NCBI GenBank assembly: GCA_911728455.2
Contig: OU452223.1
Coordinates: forward strand, 1,674,001 to 1,738,000
Direction: 5' to 3'
Source of the DNA: Marthasterias glacialis
Taxonomy: Eukaryota > Echinodermata > Asteroidea > Forcipulatida > Asteriidae
DNA length: 64,000 nucleotides
The position numbers and the translations under genes are program-made. Positions 1-9,565 of the stretch are shown in pieces; within the stretch, counting starts at the first letter, position 1, and each line of letters begins with the position of its first letter. Below the pieces are notes generated by a model. That model was given only the letters and a program-made list of their open reading frames with translations. It was not told where the DNA came from and ran no database searches.

Positions 1-112
1 AGTTTGACACTGTTGGAAAGCGCTGCTCATGGGCTTTCCGAAAATACCTGTCTTGGAGCTGTGGGATAAACAGGGAGGATGCCAGCGACTGCAGAGTGAG
101 GACACCCTGAAA

Positions 113-133
113 ATGGCCAGTACATACGGCCAT
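113..133 (+). repeat. Perfect 6-bp inverted repeat ATGGCC/GGCCAT (representative)
   Basis: ATGGCC at 113-118 pairs with GGCCAT at 128-133 around AGTACATAC. It recurs in almost every monomer. Units at about 38245, 39740, 41740 and 43237 have GGCCAAGG, which shortens the stem by one pair. Confidence 0.65.
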
Positions 134-188
134 GGTGTGTGTACGTGAACAATAGCCAAGGCTGCTACGTGTGTGCTGGACCGAAGCC

Positions 189-214
189 AGCAAAAAAAAT
201 AATAAATAAATAAA
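189..214 (+). repeat. A-rich tract of the monomer, representative: poly(A) or (AAAT)n
   Basis: Each monomer has, about 190 bp after its start, an A-rich tract between CCGAAGCCAGC and CGCCGAAAAAAG. It occurs as pure poly(A) of 18-33 bases, as (AAAT)n, or as TA-interrupted or C-interrupted versions. (AAAT)n units are almost all exactly 500 bp, while pure poly(A) units range from 496 to 509. The diverged monomers at 53,7xx and 57,6xx have only CAAGAAAGAAAGG-like sequence here, so the tract seems to have expanded in the array form. Confidence 0.85.
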
Positions 215-215
215 C

Positions 216-246
216 GCCGAAAAAAGAAGTCGGCAGCGCCACTGCC
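216..246 (+). repeat. Two overlapping short inverted repeats after the A-tract (representative)
   Basis: GCCGA at 216-220 pairs with TCGGC at 230-234, and GGCAG at 232-236 pairs with CTGCC at 242-246. The two stems share bases 232-234 and are mutually exclusive. A third small one, CCGA-AAA-TCGG, lies at 317-327. All recur through the array and are absent or degraded in the diverged monomers of the flank. Confidence 0.6.
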
Positions 247-483
247 AATAACTCCAAAAATAATAGGGCTAGAGAGAAATTTCTTGTACCTGGAGTTAGC
301 TGCCATAGTCCTGCATCCGAAAATCGGGTTTTCCTGGCCAGCCAGGGCCATCTTCCGCCTTGAAACGACCAGGGAGCGGGGCTGCTCAGAATGCGCTTCA
401 AACGCATGTCTAATGGCACTTTTGTACACGAAGCTGTAACAGAGTGAAAACAAGACTTAGCAACGACTCTATCTCCCAAAGTA

Positions 484-494
484 TTGGCGGGAAA
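484..494 (+). promoter_or_regulatory. E2F-type motif TTGGCGGGAAA, repeated once per monomer
   Basis: The unit border reads AGTATTGGCGGGAAACTAAC. The reverse complement of GCGGGAAA is TTTCCCGC, which fits the established E2F consensus TTTSSCGC, and the preceding ATTGG is an inverted CCAAT core. The box is kept in nearly every monomer. Exceptions are the fused units that lack the border, GGCGGAACAC (about 37601), GGCGTTAAAC (about 38100 and 41597) and GGCGGAAAACTG (about 53090). In the diverged monomer at 57,399 it is TTGGAGGGATG. Binding is inference; only the motif is seen. Confidence 0.5.
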
Positions 495-514
495 CTAACA
501 AGTTTGACACTGTT

Positions 515-539
515 GGAAAGCCCTGCTCATGGGCTTTCC
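515..539 (+). repeat. Perfect 9-bp inverted repeat with 7-nt loop (representative, one per monomer)
   Basis: GGAAAGCCC at 515-523 and GGGCTTTCC at 531-539 form a perfect stem around TGCTCAT. Most monomers keep it, though some have one arm changed (GGAAAGCGC in the units at 1, 1501 and 5200; GGCTTTTCG at 38,150 and 41,646; GGGCATTCC in the last unit). I saw no compensatory double change, so conservation of RNA pairing is not shown. Confidence 0.75.
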
Positions 540-1500
540 GAAAATACCTGTCTTGGAGCTGTGGGATAAACAGGGAGGATGCCAGCGACTGCAGAGTGAG
601 GACACCCTGAAAATGGCCAGTACATACGGCCATGGTGTGTGTACGTGAACAATAGCCAAGGCTGCTACGTGTGTGCTGGACCGAAGCCAGCAAAAAAAAA
701 AAAAAATAAATAAACGCCGAAAAAAGAAGTCTGCAGCGCCTCTGCCAATAACTCCAAAAATAATAGGGCTAGAGAGAAATTTCTTGTACCTGGACTTAGC
801 TGCCATTGTCCTGCATCCGAAAATCGGGTTTTCCTGGCCGGCCAGGGCCAACTTCCGCCTTGAAACGACCAGGGAGCGGGGCTACTCAGAATGCGCTTCA
901 AACGCATGTCTAATGGCACTTTTGTACACGAAGCTGTAACAGAGTGAAAACAAGACTTAGCAACGACTCTATCTCCTAAAGTATTGGCGGGAAACTAACA
1001 AGTTTGACACTGTTGGAAAGCCCTGCTCATGGGCTTTCCGAAAATACCGGTCTTGGAGCTGTGAGATAAACAGGGAGGATGCCAGCGACTGCGGAGTGAG
1101 GACACCCTGAAAATGGCCAGTACATACGGCCATGGTGTGTGTACGTGAACAATAGCCAAGGCTGCTACGTGTGTGCTGGACCGAAGCCAGCAAAAAATTA
1201 AATAAATAAATAAACGCCGAAAAAAGAAGTCGGCAGCGCCACTGCCAATAACTCCAATAATAATAGGGCTAGAGAGAAATTTCTTGTACCTGGACTTAGC
1301 TGCCATTGTCCTGCATCCGAAAATCGGGTTTTCCTGGCCAGCCAGGGCCATCTTCCACCTTGAAACGACCAGGGAGCGGGGCTGCTCAGAATGCGCTTCA
1401 AACGCATGTCTAATGGCAGTTTTGTACACGAAGCTGTAACAGAGTGAAAACGAGACTTAGCAACGACTCTATCTCCCAAAGTATTGGCGGGAAACTAACA

Positions 1501-2031
1501 AGTTTGACACTGTTGGAAAGCGCTGCTCATGGGCTTTCCGAAAATACCTGTCTTGGAGCTGTGGGATAAACAGGGAGGATGCCAGCGACTGCAGAGTGAG
1601 GACACCCTGAAAATGGCCAGTACATACGGCCATGGTGTGTGTACGTGAACAATAGCCAAGGCTGCTACGTGTGTGCTGGACCGAAGCCAGCAAAAAAAAA
1701 AATAAATAAATAAACGCCGAAAAAAGAAGTCGGCAGCGCCACTGCCAATAACTCCAAAAATAATAGGGCTAGAGAGAAATTTCTTGTACCTGGACTTAGC
1801 TGCCATAGTCCTGCATCCGAAAATCGGGTTTTCCTGGCCAGCCAGGGCCAACTTACGCCTTGAAACGACCATGGGCTTTCCGAAAATACCGGTCTTGGAG
1901 CTGTGTGATAAACAGGGAGGATGCCAGGGACTGCGGAGTGAGGACACCCTGAAAATGGCCAGTACATACGGCCATGGTGTGTGTACGTGAACAATAGCCA
2001 AGGCTGCGACGTGTGTGCTGGACCGAAGCCA

Positions 2032-2063
<32 letters not shown>

Positions 2064-2348
2064 GCCGAAGAAAGAAGTCGGCAGCGCCACTGCGAATAAT
2101 TCCAAAAATAATAGGACTAGAGAGAAATTTCTTGTACCTGGAGTTAGCTGCCATAGTCCTGCATCCGAAAATCGTGTTTTCCTGGCCAGCCAGGGCCATC
2201 TTCCACCTTGAAACGACCAGGGAGCGGGGCTGCTCAGAATGCGCTTCAAACGCATGTCAAATTGCAGTTTTGTACACGAAGCTGAAACAGAGTGAAAACA
2301 AGACTTAGCAACGACTCTATCTCCCAAAGTATTGGCGGGAAACTAACA
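1501..2348 (+). repeat. Fused double unit lacking about 164 bp
   Basis: The unit starting at 1501 stops after GAAACGACC at about 1869 and runs directly into ATGGGCTTTCC, which is about 30 bp inside the next unit. The last 130 bp of one monomer and the first 30-odd bp of the next are therefore missing. The same junction recurs near 5570 in the duplicated block. The second half carries an unusually long A-tract (A30). Removal of the unit border, including the E2F-like box, distinguishes these fused units from their neighbours. Confidence 0.88.
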
Positions 2349-2537
2349 AGTTTGACACTGTTGGAAAGCCCTGCTCATGGGCTTTCCGAAAATACCGGTC
2401 TTGGAGCTGTGTGATAAACAGGGAGGATGCCAGGGACTGCGGAGTGAGGACACCCTGAAAATGGCCAGTACATACGGCCATGGTGTGTGTACGTGAACAA
2501 TAGCCAAGGCTGCGACGTGTGTGCTGGACCGAAGCCA

Positions 2538-2572
<35 letters not shown>

Positions 2573-3700
2573 GCCGAAAAAAGAAGTCGGCAGCGCCATT
2601 GCCAATAACTCCAAAAATAATAGGACTATAGAGAAATTTCTTGTACCTGGAGTTAGCTGCCATAGTCCTGCATCCGAAAATCGGGTTTTCCCGGCCAGCC
2701 AGGGCCATCTTCCACCTTGAAACAACCAGGGAGCGGGGCTGCTCAGAATGCGCTTCAATTGCATGTCTAATGGCAGTTTTGTACACGAAGCTGTAACAGA
2801 GTGAAAACAAGACTTAGCAACGACTCTATCTCCCAAAGTATTGGCGGGAAACTAACAAGTTTGACACTGTTGAAAAGCCCTGCTCATGGGCTTTCCGAAA
2901 ATACTGGTCTTGGAGCTGTGTGATAAACAGGGAGGATGCCAGGGACTGCAGAGTGAGGACACCCTGAAAATGGCCAGTACATACGGCCATGGTGTGTGTA
3001 CGTGAACAATAGCCAAGGCTGCTACGTGTGTGCTGGACCAACCAGGGCCATCTTCCGCCGTGAAACGACCAGGGAGCGGGGCTGCTCAGAATGCGCTTCA
3101 AACGCATGTCTAATGGCACTTTTGTACACGAAGCTGTAACAGAGTGAAAACAAGACTTAGCAACGACTCTATCTCCCAAAGTATTGGCGGGAAACTAACA
3201 AGTTTGACACTGTTGGAAAGCCCTGCTCATGGGCTTTCCGAAAATACCTGTCTTGGAGCTGTGGGATAAACAGGGAGGATGCCAGCGACTGCAGAGTGAG
3301 GACACCCTGAAAATGGCCAGTACATACGGCCATGGTGTGTGTACGTGAACAATAGCCAAGGCTGCTACGTGTGTGCTGGACCGAAGCCAGCAAAAAAAAA
3401 AATAAATAAATAAACGCCGAAAAAAGAAGTCGGCAGCGCCACTGCCAATAACTCCAAAAATAATAGGGCTAGAGAAAAATTTCTTGTACCTGGACTTAGC
3501 TGCCATTGTCCTGCATCCGAAAATCGGGTTTTCCTGGCCAGCCAGGGCCAACTTCCGCCTTGAAACGACCAGGGAGCGGGGCTACTCAGAATGCGCTTCA
3601 AACGCATGTCTAATGGCAGTTTTGTACACGAAGCTGTAACAGAGTGAAAACAAGACTTAGCAACGACTCTATCTCCCAAAGTATTGGCGGGAAACTAACA

Positions 3701-6700
3701 AGTTTGACACTGTTGGAAAGCCCTGCTCATGGGCTTTCCGAAAATACTGGTCTTGGAGCTGTGGGATAAACAGGGAGGATGCCAGCGACTGCAGAGTGAG
3801 GACACCCTGAAAATGGCCAGTACATACGGCCATGGTGTGTGTACGTGAACAATAGCCAAGGCTGCTACGTGTGTGCTGGACCGAAGCCAGCAAAAAAAAT
3901 AATAAATAAATAAACGCCGAAAAAAGAAGTCGGCAGCGCCACTGCCAATAACTCCAAAAATAATAGGGCTAGAGAGAAATTTCTTGTACCTGGAGTTAGC
4001 TGCCATAGTCCTGCATCCGAAAATCGGGTTTTCCTGGCCAGCCAGGGCCATCTTCCGCCTTGAAACGACCAGGGAGCGGGGCTGCTCAGAATGCGCTTCA
4101 AACGCATGTCTAATGGCACTTTTGTACACGAAGCTGTAACAGAGTGAAAACAAGACTTAGCAACGACTCTATCTCCCAAAGTATTGGCGGGAAACTAACA
4201 AGTTTGACACTGTTGGAAAGCCCTGCTCATGGGCTTTCCGAAAATACCTGTCTTGGAGCTGTGGGATAAACAGGGAGGATGCCAGCGACTGCAGAGTGAG
4301 GACACCCTGAAAATGGCCAGTACATACGGCCATGGTGTGTGTACGTGAACAATAGCCAAGGCTGCTACGTGTGTGCTGGACCGAAGCCAGCAAAAAAAAA
4401 AAAAATAAATAAACGCCGAAAAAAGAAGTCTGCAGCGCCTCTGCCAATAACTCCAAAAATAATAGGGCTAGAGAGAAATTTCTTGTACCTGGACTTAGCT
4501 GCCATTGTCCTGCATCCGAAAATCGGGTTTTCCTGGCCGGCCAGGGCCAACTTCCGCCTTGAAACGACCAGGGAGCGGGGCTACTCAGAATGCGCTTCAA
4601 ACGCATGTCTAATGGCACTTTTGTACACGAAGCTGTAACAGAGTGAAAACAAGACTTAGCAACGACTCTATCTCCTAAAGTATTGGCGGGAAACTAACAA
4701 GTTTGACACTGTTGGAAAGCCCTGCTCATGGGCTTTCCGAAAATACCGGTCTTGGAGCTGTGAGATAAACAGGGAGGATGCCAGCGACTGCGGAGTGAGG
4801 ACACCCTGAAAATGGCCAGTACATACGGCCATGGTGTGTGTACGTGAACAATAGCCAAGGCTGCTACGTGTGTGCTGGACCGAAGCCAGCAAAAAATTAA
4901 ATAAATAAATAAACGCCGAAAAAAGAAGTCGGCAGCGCCACTGCCAATAACTCCAATAATAATAGGGCTAGAGAGAAATTTCTTGTACCTGGACTTAGCT
5001 GCCATTGTCCTGCATCCGAAAATCGGGTTTTCCTGGCCAGCCAGGGCCATCTTCCACCTTGAAACGACCAGGGAGCGGGGCTGCTCAGAATGCGCTTCAA
5101 ACGCATGTCTAATGGCAGTTTTGTACACGAAGCTGTAACAGAGTGAAAACGAGACTTAGCAACGACTCTATCTCCCAAAGTATTGGCGGGAAACTAACAA
5201 GTTTGACACTGTTGGAAAGCGCTGCTCATGGGCTTTCCGAAAATACCTGTCTTGGAGCTGTGGGATAAACAGGGAGGATGCCAGCGACTGCAGAGTGAGG
5301 ACACCCTGAAAATGGCCAGTACATACGGCCATGGTGTGTGTACGTGAACAATAGCCAAGGCTGCTACGTGTGTGCTGGACCGAAGCCAGCAAAAAAAATA
5401 ATAAATAAATAAACGCCGAAAAAAGAAGTCGGCAGCGCCACTGCCAATAACTCCAAAAATAATAGGGCTAGAGAGAAATTTCTTGTACCTGGACTTAGCT
5501 GCCATAGTCCTGCATCCGAAAATCGGGTTTTCCTGGCCAGCCAGGGCCAACTTACGCCTTGAAACGACCATGGGCTTTCCGAAAATACCGGTCTTGGAGC
5601 TGTGTGATAAACAGGGAGGATGCCAGGGACTGCGGAGTGAGGACACCCTGAAAATGGCCAGTACATACGGCCATGGTGTGTGTACGTGAACAATAGCCAA
5701 GGCTGCGACGTGTGTGCTGGACCGAAGCCACAAAAAAAAAAAAAAAAAACGCCGAAGAAAGAAGTCGGCAGCGCCACTGCGAATAATTCCAAAAATAATA
5801 GGACTAGAGAGAAATTTCTTGTACCTGGAGTTAGCTGCCATAGTCCTGCATCCGAAAATCGTGTTTTCCTGGCCAGCCAGGGCCATCTTCCACCTTGAAA
5901 CGACCAGGGAGCGGGGCTGCTCAGAATGCGCTTCAAACGCATGTCAAATTGCAGTTTTGTACACGAAGCTGAAACAGAGTGAAAACAAGACTTAGCAACG
6001 ACTCTATCTCCCAAAGTATTGGCGGGAAACTAACAAGTTTGACACTGTTGGAAAGCCCTGCTCATGGGCTTTCCGAAAATACCGGTCTTGGAGCTGTGTG
6101 ATAAACAGGGAGGATGCCAGGGACTGCGGAGTGAGGACACCCTGAAAATGGCCAGTACATACGGCCATGGTGTGTGTACGTGAACAATAGCCAAGGCTGC
6201 GACGTGTGTGCTGGACCGAAGCCACAAAAAAAAAAAAAAAAAAAACGCCGAAAAAAGAAGTCGGCAGCGCCATTGCCAATAACTCCAAAAATAATAGGAC
6301 TATAGAGAAATTTCTTGTACCTGGAGTTAGCTGCCATAGTCCTGCATCCGAAAATCGGGTTTTCCCGGCCAGCCAGGGCCATCTTCCACCTTGAAACAAC
6401 CAGGGAGCGGGGCTGCTCAGAATGCGCTTCAATTGCATGTCTAATGGCAGTTTTGTACACGAAGCTGTAACAGAGTGAAAACAAGACTTAGCAACGACTC
6501 TATCTCCCAAAGTATTGGCGGGAAACTAACAAGTTTGACACTGTTGAAAAGCCCTGCTCATGGGCTTTCCGAAAATACTGGTCTTGGAGCTGTGGGATAA
6601 ACAGGGAGGATGCCAGCGACTGCAGAGTGAGGACACCCTGAAAATGGCCAGTACATACGGCCATGGTGTGTGTACGTGAACAATAGCCAAGGCTGCTACG

Positions 6701-7374
6701 TGTGTGCTGGACCAACCAGGGCCATCTTCCGCCGTGAAACGACCAGGGAGCGGGGCTGCTCAGAATGCGCTTCAAACGCATGTCTAATGGCACTTTTGTA
6801 CACGAAGCTGTAACAGAGTGAAAACAAGACTTAGCAACGACTCTATCTCCCAAAGTATTGGCGGGAAACTAACAAGTTTGACAATGTTGGAAAGCCCTGC
6901 TCATGGGCTTTCCGAAAATACCTGTCTTGGAGCTGTGGGATAAACAGGGAGGATGCCAGCGACTGCAGAGTGAGGACACCCTGAAAATGGCCAGTACATA
7001 CGGCCATGGTGTGTGTACGTGAACAATAGCCAAGGCTGCTACGTGTGTGCTGGACCGAAGCCAGCAAAAAAAAAAAAAAATAAATAAACGCCGAAAAAAG
7101 AAGTCGGCAGCGCCACTGCCAATAACTCCAAAAATAATAGGGCTAGAGAAAAATTTCTTGTACCTGGACTTAGCTGCCATTGTCCTGCATCCGAAAATCG
7201 GGTTTTCCTGGCCAGCCAGGGCCAACTTCCGCCTTGAAACGACCAGGGAGCGGGGCTACTCAGAATGCGCTTCAAACGCATGTCTAATGGCAGTTTTGTA
7301 CACGAAGCTGTAACAGAGTGAAAACAAGACTTAGCAACGACTCTATCTCCCAAAGTATTGGCGGGAAACTAACA
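3701..7374 (+). repeat. Second copy of the 3.7-kb higher-order block
   Basis: This copy mirrors 1-3700 unit by unit. Unit lengths are 500, 500, 500, 848, 509, 343, 500 in the first copy and 500, 499, 500, 836, 496, 343, 500 in this one. The 26-bp total difference is accounted for by A-tract length: A30 at 2033-2062 versus A18 at 5732-5749, A33 at 2539-2571 versus A20 at 6226-6245, and one A in the second unit. A handful of substitutions also differ, for example near the first unit's hairpin and in the truncated unit. This indicates a recent segmental duplication inside the array. Confidence 0.9.
5200..6035 (+). repeat. Fused double unit, duplicate of 1501-2348
   Basis: It has the same GAAACGACC-to-ATGGGCTTTCC junction at about 5569-5570 and the same private variants (GCTGCGACG, CCGAAGAAAGAAG, GTGCGAATAATTCC-like changes) as the unit pair at 1501. 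It differs mainly in its shorter A-tract (A18 instead of A30). It belongs to the 3.7-kb block duplication. Confidence 0.88.
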
Positions 7375-9060
7375 AGTTTGACACTGTTGGAAAGCCCTGC
7401 TCATGGGCTTTCCGAAAATACTGGTCTTGGAGCTGTGGGATAAACAGGGAGGATGCCAGCGACTGCAGAGTGAGGACACCCTGAAAATGGCCAGTACATA
7501 CGGCCATGGTGTGTGTACGTGAACAATAGCCAAGGCTGCTACGTGTGTGCTGGACCAACCAGGGCCATCTTCCGCCGTGAAACGACCAGGGAGCGGGGCT
7601 GCTCAGAATGCGCTTCAAACGCATGTCTAATGGCACTTTTGTACACGAAGCTGTAACAGAGTGAAAACAAGACTTAGCAACGACTCTATCTCCCAAAGTA
7701 TTGGCGGGAAACTAACAAGTTTGACACTGTTGGAAAGCCCTGCTCATGGGCTTTCCGAAAATACCTGTCTTGGAGCTGTGGGATAAACAGGGAGGATGCC
7801 AGCGACTGCAGAGTGAGGACACCCTGAAAATGGCCAGTACATACGGCCATGGTGTGTGTACGTGAACAATAGCCAAGGCTGCTACGTGTGTGCTGGACCG
7901 AAGCCAGCAAAAAAAAAAATAAATAAATAAACGCCGAAAAAAGAAGTCGGCAGCGCCACTGCCAATAACTCCAAAAATAATAGGGCTAGAGAAAAATTTC
8001 TTGTACCTGGACTTAGCTGCCATTGTCCTGCATCCGAAAATCGGGTTTTCCTGGCCAGCCAGGGCCAACTTCCGCCTTGAAACGACCAGGGAGCGGGGCT
8101 ACTCAGAATGCGCTTCAAACGCATGTCTAATGGCAGTTTTGTACACGAAGCTGTAACAGAGTGAAAACAAGACTTAGCAACGACTCTATCTCCTAAAGTA
8201 TTGGCGGGAAACTAACAAGTTTGACACTGTTGGAAAGCCCTGCTCATGGGCTTTCCGAAAATACTGGTCTTGGAGCTGTGGGATAAACAGGGAGGATGCC
8301 AGCGACTGCAGAGTGAGGACACCCTGAAAATGGCCAGTACATACGGCCATGGTGTGTGTACGTGAACAATAGCCAAGGCTGCTACGTGTGTGCTGGACCA
8401 ACCAGGGCCATCTTCCGCCGTGAAACGACCAGGGAGCGGGGCTGCTCAGAATGCGCTTCAAACGCATGTCTAATGGCACTTTTGTACACGAAGCTGTAAC
8501 AGAGTGAAAACAAGACTTAGCAACGACTCTATCTCCCAAAGTATTGGCGGGAAACTAACAAGTTTGACACTGTTGGAAAGCCCTGCTCATGGGCTTTCCG
8601 AAAATACCTGTCTTGGAGCTGTGGGATAAACAGGGAGGATGCCAGCGACTGCAGAGTGAGGACACCCTGAAAATGGCCAGTACATACGGCCATGGTGTGT
8701 GTACGTGAACAATAGCCAAGGCTGCTACGTGTGTGCTGGACCGAAGCCAGCAAAAAAAAAAAAAAATAAATAAACGCCGAAAAAAGAAGTCGGCAGCGCC
8801 ACTGCCAATAACTCCAAAAATAATAGGGCTAGAGAAAAATTTCTTGTACCTGGACTTAGCTGCCATTGTCCTGCATCCGAAAATCGGGTTTTCCTGGCCA
8901 GCCAGGGCCAACTTCCGCCTTGAAACGACCAGGGAGCGGGGCTACTCAGAATGCGCTTCAAACGCATGTCTAATGGCAGTTTTGTACACGAAGCTGTAAC
9001 AGAGTGAAAACAAGACTTAGCAACGACTCTATCTCCCAAAGTATTGGCGGGAAACTAACA
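6532..9060 (+). repeat. Three tandem copies of an 843-bp dimer (343-bp truncated unit plus 500-bp unit)
   Basis: The dimers are 6532-7374, 7375-8217 and 8218-9060, each exactly 843 bp. A fourth copy lies at 2858-3700. In every one the short unit lacks about 157 bp between the GCTGGACC motif before the A-tract and the CCAGGGCC motif near unit position 340. The junction reads GCTGGACCAACCAGGGCC, at about 3039, 6713, 7556 and 8399. A shared identical junction shows one deletion event followed by amplification of the dimer. Confidence 0.93.
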
Positions 9061-9247
9061 AGTTTGACACTGTTGGAAAGCCCTGCTCATGGGCTTTCCG
9101 AAAATACTGGTCTTGGAGCTGTGGGATAAACAGGGAGGATGCCAGCGACTGCAGAGTGAGGACACCCTGAAAATGGCCAGTACATACGGCCATGGTGTGT
9201 GTACGTGAACAATAGCCAAGGCTGCTACGTGTGTGCTGGACCGAAGC

Positions 9248-9279
<32 letters not shown>

Positions 9280-9565
9280 CGCCGAAAAAAGAAGTCGGCA
9301 GCGCCACTGCCAATAACTCCAAAAATAATAGGGCTAGAGAGAAATTTCTTGTACCTGGAGTTAGCTGCCATAGTCCTGCATCCGAAAATCGGGTTTTCCT
9401 GGCCAGCCAGGGCCATCTTCCACCTTGAAACGACCAGGGAGCGGGGCTACTCAGAATGCGCTTCAAACGCATGTCTAATGGCACTTTTGTACACGAAGCT
9501 GTAACAGAGTGAAAACAAGACTTAGCAACGACTCTATCTCCTAAAGTATTGGCGGGAAACTAACA

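Larger units (their letters stand above)
1..9565 (+). repeat. Array domain I: 3.7-kb and 843-bp higher-order repeats
   Basis: Unit starts are 1, 501, 1001, 1501, about 1870 (fused), 2349, 2858, 3201, 3701, 4201, 4700, 5200, about 5570 (fused), 6036, 6532, 6875, 7375, 7718, 8218, 8561 and 9061. The eight-part block 1-3700 is repeated at 3701-7374 with the same private variants in the same order, for example TCTGCAGCGCCTCTGCC in the second unit, CCAATAATAATAG in the third, the fused fourth/fifth unit and a truncated seventh unit. The last two parts (truncated plus full unit, 843 bp) are then amplified further at 7375-8217 and 8218-9060. Confidence 0.92.

Noticed and set aside
185-215. Poly(A) tract as a retroposon tail
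   Set aside because: The tract lies inside the monomer, has no target duplication, and the sequence on both sides continues the same unit.
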